In this document: piece after piece, positions 42,185 to 51,318 of the stretch | Layout: each line of letters opens with the position of its first letter | Numbering within the stretch: position 1 is the first letter of the stretch | NCBI GenBank assembly: GCA_958296405.1 | Contig: OY282519.1 | Coordinates: forward strand, 1,472,132 to 1,536,131 | Length of the DNA: 64,000 bases | Source: an uncultured Pseudomonadales bacterium | GTDB taxonomy: Bacteria; Pseudomonadota; Gammaproteobacteria; Pseudomonadales; Azotimanducaceae | Direction: 5' to 3' | Notes under the pieces: model-generated | Told to the model about the DNA's origin: nothing | What the model saw: the letters and a program-made list of their open reading frames with translations, nothing else | Database searches by the model: none | Made by a program: the position numbers and the translations under genes

Positions 42185-43735
42185 TTAAGGCATGTACGGC
42201 GTGGGCCCCGGCCCAAGCTGCGTCTTGAGCACCGGCTGCGCCATGCGCACGAACTCGCACACTTTGGGGCGCGTCTCGCGCGGGTCGATGATGTCTTCGA
42301 TGTTGAACGCTTCGGCGGTGCGGAACGGCGACGCCAGCGCTTCAAGCCGCGCCTCGATCTCTTCGCGCTTGGCTTCCGGGTCTTCGGATTCGGCGATGAT
42401 GCGGCGGTATGCCGCGGAGACGCCGCCGGCAATGTGCATGGAACCCCAATGCCCAGAGGGCCAAGCCACGCGCTTGAACATGCCGCCGGGCCGGTCATGG
42501 CACTGGCCGGCAACGCCATAGAGCTGCCGGATGATGATGGTCATCCAGGGCATGCGGGTGCGCAGTGTGGCGCAGAGCATCTTGGCGCCGGCGCGCACGA
42601 TGCCTAGGCGTTGCTGCTCCGGCCCCACCATGAAGCCGGGCTCGTCCGCTAAGTACACCATCGGCAGGTGGAACGTGTCGCAAAGCTGCAGGAAGCGGAT
42701 GACTTTCGTTCCCGCCGCCACGTCCATCGAGCCACCCAAACGCTTCGGGTTGTTGATCATCACGCCCACCGGGTAGCCATCCAACCGGCCCAAGCCGAGG
42801 ATGCGCGAGCGCCCATAGTGCGGCGTGATCTCAAAGAATGAATCCGCATCCAGCACCGCGCGCAGAATCTTGCGCGGGTCGTAAGCGCGGCGCTTGTCTC
42901 TGGGGATGATGGAGAGGAGCGCTTCGTCGCGCCGTTCTGGATCGTCCCGCACCTCGGCGCGTGGCGGCAGTTCCCATACATTGGCGGGGAGATAGCTCAA
43001 GAACTGCTTGATCATCTCGAACGCTTCGGCTTCGGACTCAGCCAAGTTGTCGATGACGCCGCTGTCGAACACTTGGCTGCGTTCGTCGCCCAAATCTTCC
43101 TTGCTGACGTCGATGCCGAGCGCGGCCTTCACCACGGGCGGGCCGCCAGGAAACACTTGGCTGATGCCTTTCACCATCACATTGAAGTGGGCGAGGCAGG
43201 AATCCACCGCCGGCAAGCCAGCCACAGAGCCTAGCACCGCCGCGGCCACCGGCACTTCGCACAACAGCCCTTCGATGCCGGGCGTGACGGGATTGGTGGG
43301 AATGTAGGTGCGCCCGATTTGCTCGAATGTCTTGACGCTGCCGCCGGCGGCGTCGAGCAGGCGGATGAAGGGCAGGCGCCAATCCCGCGCCATGTTTTGG
43401 GCATGGCCACCCTTGTTGCCGATGGATGCATCGGAGGCGCCGCCACGCACGCTGAAGTCCCCAGCGGTGACGACGGCGGGGCGGCCATTGAGGTGGGCGA
43501 GGCCGATCACCATGTTCGACGGCTTGACGTCCACCAACTCGTTGCCATCGTAGGTGGCGCTGCCGGCGAGGCCGCCGATTTCCTGAAACGCCCCCGCGTC
43601 TGCCAACGCCTCGATGCGCTCGCGCACGGTGAGCTTGCCGCGCCGCCGCTGTTCCTTGACGCCGGCTTCGCCACCCATTTGCGCTGCGAACTCGCGGCGC
43701 CGCTTCAGCTCGTCGATTTCCGGCTGCCAAACCAT
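42185..43735 (-). CDS. Acyl-CoA carboxylase, carboxyltransferase (beta) subunit
   Basis: The 516-residue product is a biotin-dependent carboxyltransferase, of the propionyl/acetyl/methylcrotonyl-CoA carboxylase beta type. It has the two crotonase-like halves with RGGASDASIGNKGGH in the first and GSMDVAAGTKVIRFLQLCD then GFMVGPEQQ in the second. The carboxybiotin-binding oxyanion glycines are seen. No biotin carboxylase or BCCP subunit is adjacent, so its partner and the exact substrate are open; it lies 16 bp downstream of an epimerase gene on the same strand. Confidence 0.85.
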   Translation of the reverse strand: MVWQPEIDELKRRREFAAQMGGEAGVKEQRRRGKLTVRERIEALADAGAFQEIGGLAGSATYDGNELVDVKPSNMVIGLAHLNGRPAVVTAGDFSVRGGASDASIGNKGGHAQNMARDWRLPFIRLLDAAGGSVKTFEQIGRTYIPTNPVTPGIEGLLCEVPVAAAVLGSVAGLPAVDSCLAHFNVMVKGISQVFPGGPPVVKAALGIDVSKEDLGDERSQVFDSGVIDNLAESEAEAFEMIKQFLSYLPANVWELPPRAEVRDDPERRDEALLSIIPRDKRRAYDPRKILRAVLDADSFFEITPHYGRSRILGLGRLDGYPVGVMINNPKRLGGSMDVAAGTKVIRFLQLCDTFHLPMVYLADEPGFMVGPEQQRLGIVRAGAKMLCATLRTRMPWMTIIIRQLYGVAGQCHDRPGGMFKRVAWPSGHWGSMHIAGGVSAAYRRIIAESEDPEAKREEIEARLEALASPFRTAEAFNIEDIIDPRETRPKVCEFVRMAQPVLKTQLGPGPTPYMP

Positions 43736-43751
43736 GCGCTTGCTGCCCCCT

Positions 43752-44819
43752 CTATGCGGCGGCCGCGGTGCGCGGCGGGCGAACCTTGCCGATGGCGATG
43801 AGCGATTCCACGCAATCCATGAGCGATTCCTCGAACGGCCGGAACTGCACGCCGGTCACGGCACGGATGCGGTCGTTGCGCAGGGCACATCCCGCCCAGA
43901 TGCTCCGCAACTCGGCCTCGCGGGCTTGGACGCGCTCAGGGAAGGAATCCGTCACCGCGGGTGGCTCGAAGCCCAACTCCGGCAACAGGCGCGGGATCAT
44001 CGCGCAGATGTCTTCCACCTTGCGGGTTTCGGTGGACCAAGCGATGTAACGCTCGCCATTGCGCACTTGCGCGCTTTCCAGCAATCGCACATGGCTCTCG
44101 GCGTCGTCGCGCACATCCACGGGCATCCAGGGCCGATACGCCGGGGTTTGGTAGTACTTGCCCAACAGCATCATGCGGATGTTGCTCTGCCATGGCCCCA
44201 TGTACTTTTGGTGGGCGGATTGAATCGGCCCGACGTTATCCGCCGGGCAACAGGTGATGGCATCCCACTGCCCGCTGCGCTCGGCGGCATCCGCAAAGGC
44301 GCGCTGCGCGATGAGCTTGCCCCGCGCATAGCCGAAGCCGCGCGCCGGCGTGAACTTCGGGTGGGTCTCCATCGGATAGCGATCTTCATACAGCACCGGC
44401 CGGCGGATGAGTTCCTTGATGTCGCCATCGGAGATCACCGCGGCCACGCTGGACGTCACCACCACCCGGCTCACCGTGCCGGCGGCGTTGACGCTGGCGA
44501 TGATGTGGTCGCAGATGCGCTGCACCGCGTCCGCATCGTTGTAATCGTTGACGTGGGAAACGTGGCAGACGCCGTGGCAACCGACGAAGATGTCGTCGAA
44601 GCAGCCGGGGTCGTTGAGGTCTGCGGCGTGCAGGGTGAGCCGCCCGGAAACATGGCCGGGCAGCGCCCGCAGGAAGCCGCAGCGCGCCGGATCGTCCGTG
44701 TTGCGGACGCACGCGCGCACGCGATAGCCCTTGTCCAGCAAACGCCGCACCACCCAGCCGCCGATGAATCCGGCGGCGCCGGTGACGGCGACGGTGCCGC
44801 CCTTGGGAACTGGGGCCAT
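43752..44819 (-). CDS. NAD(P)-dependent epimerase/dehydratase (extended SDR)
   Basis: The 355-residue product is an extended SDR with Rossmann motif VTGAAGFIGGWVVRRLL near the start and the catalytic Tyr-Lys in YARGK. The pattern resembles dihydroflavonol-4-reductase-like or 3-beta-HSD-like reductases acting on hydroxy/oxo acyl or cyclic substrates. It is likely co-transcribed with the carboxyltransferase gene 16 bp downstream, suggesting an acyl-CoA or polyketide-like pathway, but the substrate is not shown. Confidence 0.85.
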   Translation of the reverse strand: MAPVPKGGTVAVTGAAGFIGGWVVRRLLDKGYRVRACVRNTDDPARCGFLRALPGHVSGRLTLHAADLNDPGCFDDIFVGCHGVCHVSHVNDYNDADAVQRICDHIIASVNAAGTVSRVVVTSSVAAVISDGDIKELIRRPVLYEDRYPMETHPKFTPARGFGYARGKLIAQRAFADAAERSGQWDAITCCPADNVGPIQSAHQKYMGPWQSNIRMMLLGKYYQTPAYRPWMPVDVRDDAESHVRLLESAQVRNGERYIAWSTETRKVEDICAMIPRLLPELGFEPPAVTDSFPERVQAREAELRSIWAGCALRNDRIRAVTGVQFRPFEESLMDCVESLIAIGKVRPPRTAAAA

Positions 44820-44954
44820 GCGTGCTCTCCTTGATCGGCGTCTGACACTGGCGAAGAGGCGAAGGCTAGCAAACCAAGCGCCGCCCCTTCAACTTGCTGG
44901 TGTGGTTTGGCAGTGTGTCAGCCCGAATCGCTGGCACGCCCTTTGTGCGTTTTC

Positions 44955-44974
44955 GGGGGCTTCGGTGCGCCCCC
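44955..44974. repeat. GC-rich hairpin (GGGGGC, 8-nt loop, GCCCCC)
   Basis: A perfect 6-bp stem encloses TTCGGTGC, partly a TTCG-type loop. It lies in the 247-bp gap between the epimerase gene and the AT-richer orphan gene. No U-run follows it in either direction, so it is not called a terminator. Nothing else is seen in this gap. Confidence 0.4.
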
Positions 44975-45066
44975 ACTAGGCCGGCGATCCGATCCAACTC
45001 GCCCACCTCCGCATCCGGCCCGGCTTTCGGATTGCGCCACTTGGAACGGTTGGATCTATGCAACAC

Positions 45067-45921
45067 TCATTCGATTGTCAACCTGATGCGCTGAGACATT
45101 TCTGGCACGAGCAGTTTATAGAGCAATCGTTTCGTTCTCTCGTGGAGGTCGTTTCCCATATGATGCGCCCCCAAGCTCCGACCGCTGTTGACTTCCTGCA
45201 GTTTCGATGCGCACTTGGCTAACTCAAAAATGGATTCATGCCCCCCGAACCCTTGAATCACTGTGGTCTGGATCTTTATTGCCGGGTGAGACTCACCCTG
45301 TTGAATCTGTGCAATCACGCCGCTAATCTGAAATCTCTCGAGTATCCTTTGGCCGGATGGATCAACAATCCATCCCTGTCCGGAATGCCACTCTTTAGCT
45401 TCCTTCGCTTGTTCCGGCATCCAACTTTCATTGATGACCTTGTTTGGCGAGAAGATGCCACTTGCATCATCGCCATTCCATACAAAAAGATTTTCATAGG
45501 TCAGTTCTAGCGTAAGTATTTGCCCCATTGGGTGCCTGCGTCCTAGCGTTTCGCCAACGTGCTTCAATAGTTCTGTAGCCTTTTGCCAAATACCTGACCA
45601 CTTTGTGTAATGGTTCGTGCCTGTGGTCACCACGTTGTTCCCAATTTCCATCCACCACGCGGTTTCCCCTGATTGGGTGTAATCCGCGTACTGCATCGGC
45701 GCGAGCGGTTTGGGTTCATTGGAACTAGCTGCTTTAGTGGCGCCGCCGCCAACGGTGATTTGTATTTGTTGCGAAACCTGTTCCGCGGGAAGCACGGATT
45801 TCCATCGTTTGGCGTACTCCCGTTGAATGTTTGGACGATCCGTTTCCACCATGTGGCCTCTGCCAGTTGCGCGAATGACGACCGAACGGATCGAATGGTC
45901 GCCATGCAATGGCTCAAACAT
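45067..45921 (-). CDS. TIGR04255-like family protein, unknown function
   Basis: The product (284 residues from this ATG) has the ending HERTKRLLYKLLVPEMSQRI, like the C-terminus of TIGR04255 proteins, sporadic proteins seen in mobile regions. The middle is beta-rich (WMEIGNNVVTTGTNHYTKW, LTLELTYENLFVW). An in-frame start at 46008 adds 29 residues that do not look conserved. The gene is clearly less GC-rich than its neighbours, with many AT-ending codons, indicating transfer. No partner gene is next to it. Confidence 0.5.
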   Translation of the reverse strand: MFEPLHGDHSIRSVVIRATGRGHMVETDRPNIQREYAKRWKSVLPAEQVSQQIQITVGGGATKAASSNEPKPLAPMQYADYTQSGETAWWMEIGNNVVTTGTNHYTKWSGIWQKATELLKHVGETLGRRHPMGQILTLELTYENLFVWNGDDASGIFSPNKVINESWMPEQAKEAKEWHSGQGWIVDPSGQRILERFQISGVIAQIQQGESHPAIKIQTTVIQGFGGHESIFELAKCASKLQEVNSGRSLGAHHMGNDLHERTKRLLYKLLVPEMSQRIRLTIE

Positions 45922-46102
45922 GGGATGTCCGTCTGCTGGGCGTTGATGAAAAGACGAAAACGCCGCGGGGCGCCCGGTGGCGTCGAATGGCTCGCAACAC
46001 AAGCCCAAATGCCATGTTGGGCCACATATTCAGAAACTCGGCCGCCGCACAATTAAGCGCAACCTTACGGGCCGCAAGAACGATTGTCAACTGGGCGGGC
46101 CC

Positions 46103-47380
46103 TTACGGCTTGTATTGCGGCAGCCGGCGCTTCACCAGCACGTTGCGCAGTCGCACATAGTCTGGCAGGCCGTTGCGGTAGGCGGGATAGTCCTCGCCGG
46201 CGATGAGTGGCTCTAGCTGCCGGCGCGCCTTGGCGGTGATGCCGTAGCCAGTGCTGGAAATGAATGTCCGCGGCAGCTTGCGCTCCACGTTCGCCATCCG
46301 CGTCAACGGCACGGCGCCGATGCGCCAGCGATACGGTTCGTCTTGCTCGCGCACGATCACCGGCGCCACGGCGTTTTTGCCGGCCAAGGCGAAGCGCACC
46401 GCTGCCTCCCCCACAGCATAGGCTTGCCGCACGTCCGTGGCGGATGCGATGTGCCGCGCGGAGCGCTGCAAGTAATCCGCCACGGCCCAATGATGCTTGT
46501 GGCCGAGCGCGTCGCGCACCATGGCTGCGAGCCGCGGCGCGACGCCGCCTAGCTGCGCGTGGCCAAACGCGTCGCGCAACCCAGATTCGGCGAGGAACGT
46601 GCCGTCGGCATGGCGGACGCCCTCCGAGGCCACCACGACGCAGTGGCCGACGCGGCGCACCGTGGCGGCCACGCGGCGCAGGAAGTCCGCTTGGTCGAAC
46701 GGCACCTCCGGAAACAGGATGAGGTGCGGCGCATCGCTTGGGCGTTCCCCCGCCAGCCCGCCGGCCGCGGCGATCCAACCGGCATGGCGGCCCATCACCT
46801 CAAGAATGAACACCTTGGTGGAGGTCTCGCACATGGAGGCCACGTCGAGGGCGGCTTCGCGCACGGCCACGGCGACATACTTCGCCACCGAGCCGAAGCC
46901 GGGGCAGGCGTCGGTGCAAGGGAGATCGTTGTCCACGGTTTTCGGGATGCCGATGCAGACGAGGGGGTAGCCGCGCCGCTGGGCCAGCGCAGACACCTTG
47001 TTGGCCGTGTCTTGCGAATCCCCGCCGCCGTTGTAGAAGAAGTAGCCGATGTCGTGGGCGCGGAACACATCGATGAGGCGCGTGTAAGGGCGCGCGTCGT
47101 CCTCGCTGGGCGCGAGCTTGTAGCGGCAGGAGCCGAACGCTCCACCTGGCGTGTGGCGCAGCGCCCCGATGGCGGCGTCGGCCTCCACGCTGGTGTCGAA
47201 CAGTTCCTCGCGCAACGCGCCGAGAATGCCGTTCCTGCCGGCGAACACCTTGCCGAGTTGGTCGGCATGGCGCCGAGCTGTCTCAATGACGCCGCATGCG
47301 GTGGCGTTGATCACGGCGGTGACGCCGCCGGATTGGGCGTAGAAAACGTTTCTCGGCGCCGCTTGGGCTTGGCTTGGCAT
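46103..47380 (-). CDS. Pyrophosphate-dependent 6-phosphofructokinase
   Basis: A 425-residue phosphofructokinase. The loop IGIPKTVDNDLP has Lys where ATP-type enzymes have Gly, and the phosphate-site motif is GGGDSQDTANK; both are features of PPi-dependent enzymes, which work reversibly in glycolysis and gluconeogenesis. The fructose-6-phosphate region (EVMGRHAGWIA) is intact. No ATP-type pfkA is visible in the window. It is divergent from a membrane protein gene. Confidence 0.85.
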   Translation of the reverse strand: MPSQAQAAPRNVFYAQSGGVTAVINATACGVIETARRHADQLGKVFAGRNGILGALREELFDTSVEADAAIGALRHTPGGAFGSCRYKLAPSEDDARPYTRLIDVFRAHDIGYFFYNGGGDSQDTANKVSALAQRRGYPLVCIGIPKTVDNDLPCTDACPGFGSVAKYVAVAVREAALDVASMCETSTKVFILEVMGRHAGWIAAAGGLAGERPSDAPHLILFPEVPFDQADFLRRVAATVRRVGHCVVVASEGVRHADGTFLAESGLRDAFGHAQLGGVAPRLAAMVRDALGHKHHWAVADYLQRSARHIASATDVRQAYAVGEAAVRFALAGKNAVAPVIVREQDEPYRWRIGAVPLTRMANVERKLPRTFISSTGYGITAKARRQLEPLIAGEDYPAYRNGLPDYVRLRNVLVKRRLPQYKP

Positions 47381-47439
47381 GGGCGTTGGTCGTCGCGGGG
47401 TCGGCGGGGATTGTGGGGCATTTGTGCGACAATTTCCGC

Positions 47440-47952
47440 ATGGCCGCGGTGCTGAACCTGTTCTGGAATCTCTGCCTGCTGCGCGTCGGCCCGGCTGCGA
47501 TGCCCGCCTACACTTGGTTCGTGGTGGCCGTGGTGACCGCGGACATCGCCCTCACCACCTTCGTTGGCGTGATGGTGGGGGATGGCGCCGCGTCACAGGC
47601 GCTGTCGCTTGCTGTTGTCTCGCTCGCCACGGTGGCGGCCATCACTTGGGGTGGCTTGCGCCTCGCTGGCGAAGCCAAGCGGTTTCCGGCGACGCTCGCG
47701 GCCCTCTCCGGCAGCGACGTGTTGCTGAGCCTCGTGCCGGCGGCGATAGCGCCGTTTGAAGCGCTGCAGCCGCTCTTCATCATCGCCATCTTCCAGCTTT
47801 GGCTGATCGTGGTGTGGGGTTCCATCTACCGCCAAGCGTTCGACACGAGCCTTGCCTTCGGCATCGTCATCGCCTTCGGCACAGCCCTCGTCGCCACCTT
47901 TGTGGTGGGCCTCGCGTTGGGCGCCGCGCAACCAGCGCCGGCCGGCAGTTGA
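47440..47952 (+). CDS. Integral membrane protein, YIP1-like
   Basis: A 170-residue product with about five hydrophobic segments, the first FWNLCLLRVGPAAMPAYTWF and later SLAVVSLATVAAITWGGLRL, LFIIAIFQLWLIVVW and AFGTALVATFVVGLALG. The layout resembles small YIP1-type inner-membrane proteins of unknown function. An upstream in-frame start at 47374 lies inside the phosphofructokinase gene. Its stop overlaps the mpl start (TTGA), so it may be co-translated with mpl, an uncommon neighbour. Confidence 0.7.
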   Translation: MAAVLNLFWNLCLLRVGPAAMPAYTWFVVAVVTADIALTTFVGVMVGDGAASQALSLAVVSLATVAAITWGGLRLAGEAKRFPATLAALSGSDVLLSLVPAAIAPFEALQPLFIIAIFQLWLIVVWGSIYRQAFDTSLAFGIVIAFGTALVATFVVGLALGAAQPAPAGS

Positions 47953-49349
47953 CCCAACACCTCTACTTCCTCGGCATCGGGGGCACGCTGATGGGCGGCC
48001 TCGCGTTGATCGCCAAGGCGAAGGGCTACCGCGTCACCGGTTCAGATGGCCACATCTACCCGCCGATGAGCAACCAGCTGGCGGCGGCCGGCATTGACGC
48101 TTACGAGGGCTTCGATCCGGCGCAGCTACGCCCGCGGCCGGATCTCGTCGTCATCGGCAATGCGCAGTTGCCGCGCGGCCATCCGGCCATCGAGCACATC
48201 TTGAACGAGAACTTGCCGTATGTGTCCGGCGCCGAGTGGCTCGGCGGCGCGGTGCTGCGGGAGCGTTGGGTGGTGGCGGTGGCCGGCACCCACGGCAAGA
48301 CCACCACGGCGAGCATGGTGGCGGCCATCTTGGAACATGCCGGCTTGGCGCCCGGCTTCGTGATCGGTGGCGTGCCGCGGGACTTCGGCGAGTCTGCGCG
48401 GCTTGGCGCGGCGCCGTTTTTTGTGGTGGAGGCGGATGAGTACGACACCTCGTACTTCGACCGGCGCTCCAAGTTCGTCCACTACCGCCCGCGCACATTG
48501 GTCATCAACAACTTGGAGTATGACCACGCGGACATTTTTGACAATCTGCGCGCCATCCAGACGCAGTTCCACCACCTCATCCGGACGGTGCCGAGTTCGG
48601 GCCTCATCGTGGCGCCGACGCGGGATGCGGCCGTGGATAAGGTGTTGCGGCTGGGCTGCTGGACGCCGGTGGCGCGCTTCGGCGCGGGGCAGCCGGCGCG
48701 GGATGGGTTCGCGCGGGACACCGGGGAATGTTGGCGCGCCGCGGACGTGGAGGCCGATGGCAGCGCCTTCAACGTGTTGCTGGACGATTCACGCTGCGGG
48801 CGCGTGGCATGGTCGCTGTCTGGCGCCCACAATGTGGCCAATGCGCTGGCCGCCGTCGCCGCGGCGCGCCACGTCGGCGTGCCGGCCGCCGCCGCGGTGG
48901 AGGCGCTGTCGGCGTTTCAGGGCGTGAAGCGGCGCATGGAACTCATCGCGCAGCGCGACACGGTGACGGTGTATGACGACTTCGCCCACCATCCAACAGC
49001 CATCCGCCACACGTTGGAAGGATTGCGCAGTCGCGTAGGCAACGAGCAGATCATCGCCGTGGTGGAGCCGCGCACGCACACCATGTCTCTCGGCGCCCTG
49101 CGGGCTGACTTGGCGACATGCTGCGCGGCGGCGAACGAGGCCATTTGGTTCCGCGGGCCAAATCTACAGTGGGACCTGATGGAAGTGGTGCGCCGCAGCG
49201 TGGTGCCGGCCACCGTGGTGGACAACGTGGACCGCATCGTCAGCCGCTTCACGCGCCCGCGGCGACGCCCGTGCCATGTCGTCATCATGTCCAACGGCCG
49301 CTTTGGCGGCATCCGCGAGAAGTTCATCGCCAAGCTCGGCGCGGCGTAG
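47949..49349 (+). CDS. mpl: UDP-MurNAc:L-Ala-gamma-D-Glu-meso-DAP ligase
   Basis: Mpl reattaches recycled murein tripeptide to UDP-MurNAc. From the TTG start (overlapping the upstream stop) the 466-residue protein begins with the Mur-ligase N-domain loop FLGIGGTLMGGLA. The ATP-binding motif is AGTHGKTTTASM, followed by FFVVEADEYDTSYFD, NLEYDHADIFD and LSGAHNVANALA, and the C-terminal YDDFAHHPTAI. The first residues are needed for the loop, so the TTG is accepted despite being unusual. DAP peptidoglycan is implied. Confidence 0.95.
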   Translation: MTQHLYFLGIGGTLMGGLALIAKAKGYRVTGSDGHIYPPMSNQLAAAGIDAYEGFDPAQLRPRPDLVVIGNAQLPRGHPAIEHILNENLPYVSGAEWLGGAVLRERWVVAVAGTHGKTTTASMVAAILEHAGLAPGFVIGGVPRDFGESARLGAAPFFVVEADEYDTSYFDRRSKFVHYRPRTLVINNLEYDHADIFDNLRAIQTQFHHLIRTVPSSGLIVAPTRDAAVDKVLRLGCWTPVARFGAGQPARDGFARDTGECWRAADVEADGSAFNVLLDDSRCGRVAWSLSGAHNVANALAAVAAARHVGVPAAAAVEALSAFQGVKRRMELIAQRDTVTVYDDFAHHPTAIRHTLEGLRSRVGNEQIIAVVEPRTHTMSLGALRADLATCCAAANEAIWFRGPNLQWDLMEVVRRSVVPATVVDNVDRIVSRFTRPRRRPCHVVIMSNGRFGGIREKFIAKLGAA

Positions 49350-49490
49350 CGGCGTCTGCCGGCGTTGGCACCGCCCCAAGCCGTGGAGCCACGGCCGCCA
49401 GCCCGCCCCGTGGGCTACCCGACGCCAGCCGCGATGGCCCGCCGCGCGACGGCGCCGTCGCGGAACTTAAGCCGGCTGCCCCGCCAAAGC

Positions 49491-50411
49491 TCAGCCGACG
49501 GCCGCCGCCGCGCCGCCGGCTTTCGCTGCCGCGTCGTTCGCCTGCTTTGTCTCGATGAGTTGGGGCATGTAGCCGTCCAACTCGTCCAAGGTCCAAACGC
49601 CGTTGTTCGGCTTCTCGAAGCTCTTGATGATGGCTGGCTGTTGCATGATGCCCACCAGCCCGCTCGCGCAGTGGATGATCTGGCTCGAAATGCCCGCCGC
49701 CTCTTCGGTGCAGAGCCACGCCACCACCGGCGCGATGTGTTGCGGGCCGCCGGAGGCCATGTCCGCATCGGAGGTGTCCTCGCCCCGCGCTTCGCGCAAT
49801 GGAATGGTCATCCGCGTCAGCGCGCCGGGGGAGATGGTGTTCACGGTGCAGCCGTACTTGGCGAGCTCGATGGCGAGCACCCGCGAGAAGCCGGCGATGC
49901 CAGCCTTGGCGGCACCGTAGTTGGCTTGGCCGAAGTTGCCAAATAGGCCCGAGACGCTGGAGAAGTTGATGATGCGGGTGCCGCGCCGCCCGCTCTCGCG
50001 GATGTACTTGGCGAACGGCCGCGAGCAGCAATAGTGGCCTTTGAGATGGACCGCGATCACCGCGTCCCAATCTGATTCTTCCATGTTGAAGATGGATTTG
50101 TCGCGCAGGATGCCGGCGTTGTTGACGAGGATGTCCATGCCACCGAAGTTGTCGATGGCGGTCTGCAAGAGCGAAGCCCCGCCATCCACCGTCGCCACGG
50201 ATTCCGTGTTGGCGGCGGCCTTGCCGCCAGCGGCGCGGATTTCCTGGGCCACCTCCTCGGCGATGGTGCTGCCGCCGGTGCCGTCCGTTGCGCCGCCGAG
50301 GTCATTCACCACCACGCTCGCGCCCTCTGCGGCCAGCGTGAGCGCGATCTCGCGCCCGATGCCGCGGCCGGCGCCGGTGACCACGGCGGTTTTGTCGTCC
50401 AAACGTCCCAT
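49491..50411 (-). CDS. SDR-family 3-hydroxyacyl-CoA dehydrogenase-like enzyme
   Basis: This 306-residue SDR has TGAGRGIG at the cofactor site, NNAG, and the catalytic Ser/Tyr/Lys as INFSSVSG and YGAAKAGI. The VVNDLGG after beta-2 and the C-terminal extension with a proline/Ala-rich tail resemble the dehydrogenase part of multifunctional enzyme type 2, which oxidises (3R)-hydroxyacyl-CoAs in beta-oxidation. It has no fused hydratase domain. Preference for NAD over NADP fits the acidic residue after beta-2. Gap to the next gene is 212 bp. Confidence 0.83.
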   Translation of the reverse strand: MGRLDDKTAVVTGAGRGIGREIALTLAAEGASVVVNDLGGATDGTGGSTIAEEVAQEIRAAGGKAAANTESVATVDGGASLLQTAIDNFGGMDILVNNAGILRDKSIFNMEESDWDAVIAVHLKGHYCCSRPFAKYIRESGRRGTRIINFSSVSGLFGNFGQANYGAAKAGIAGFSRVLAIELAKYGCTVNTISPGALTRMTIPLREARGEDTSDADMASGGPQHIAPVVAWLCTEEAAGISSQIIHCASGLVGIMQQPAIIKSFEKPNNGVWTLDELDGYMPQLIETKQANDAAAKAGGAAAAVG

Positions 50412-50623
50412 TTGGCATGTCTCCTCTTGTGAAGCAATGAGCCCGAAGTTGAGGGCGAGCGAAGCGCTGCGGGCGTTGGCGGCGCTTGGGAATCGGCCTT
50501 GTCAAACCAGCTAAGGCGCGTCGGCCCAAGCCGCCAAGCGGTTCGCGCATGGCACCGCGCCGCCGCACTGTGCGGACCCGCGGGCCGCTTTGCCCCGTGA
50601 ATGGCGTGGCATACTAAAGCCGA

Positions 50624-51289
50624 ATGTACGGCGATGCCACCATTGAGTTGGTTCGCGCGGTCGCCGCGAGCGGCGTGGATCGCATGGCCGTCTTGATGCG
50701 GCACTCTGCGCGCGAGTTCAACCCCAACGTTCACGACTTGGTGAATCCCCTCACGGACGAGGGGCGGGGCTTGGCGCGCCGCTTCGGCGAATGCCTGCCG
50801 AAGGAATACACCTTGCGCGGCTATGCCTCGCCGCCGGAACGCTGCTTGGAGACGGCGCAGCTCGCGCTGCTCGGCCACGCCTCGAAGGGCGGCGCCACGA
50901 CGCGCGTGCGGCCCGTCGAGGGCTTGGGCGTCTTCTACGTGCTGGATCAGATGAAGATGTTTCGCGCCTTGGGCGACGCCGCCGGCTTGGGCGGCTTTGT
51001 GGATCGTTGGGTGGCGGGGGAACTGCCCGTGGACACGGTGATCCCGGCGGACATCGCCGCGCGGCTGGTGTTCGACATTTGCGCTTCCAAGGTGGATGGC
51101 GATGCCGCCGCGAAGCAAATCGACCTCTGCGTCTCTCACGACCTCACCGTGCATTTGGTGCGCGATCAGCTCCTTGGCCAGCCGCCGGCACATGGCGACG
51201 TGGAGTTCTTGGATGCGCTGGCCGTGTATCGGCGCGATGGCCGGCTCTGCATCCAGAGCAGCTTGGCGCCGGCGCGGGAAGTGGCTTGA
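50624..51289 (+). CDS. Histidine phosphatase-like protein
   Basis: A 221-residue product with VLMRHSAREF (RHS in place of the usual RHG) near residues 23-30 and a late conserved CVSHDLTVHLVRDQ, typical of the acid-phosphatase branch of the superfamily. The middle YASPPERCLETAQL fits too. The catalytic His is present, so it may be active although the motif is not standard. No function can be assigned from context: it lies between two reverse-strand genes. Confidence 0.7.
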   Translation: MYGDATIELVRAVAASGVDRMAVLMRHSAREFNPNVHDLVNPLTDEGRGLARRFGECLPKEYTLRGYASPPERCLETAQLALLGHASKGGATTRVRPVEGLGVFYVLDQMKMFRALGDAAGLGGFVDRWVAGELPVDTVIPADIAARLVFDICASKVDGDAAAKQIDLCVSHDLTVHLVRDQLLGQPPAHGDVEFLDALAVYRRDGRLCIQSSLAPAREVA

Positions 51290-51318
51290 GCGCCGCGCCC
51301 GCCGCCGCGCCGCTTAGC

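Noticed and set aside
44894-45094. Small forward gene near the GC hairpin
   Set aside because: No ribosome-binding site, odd composition, and it runs into the opposite-strand orphan gene.
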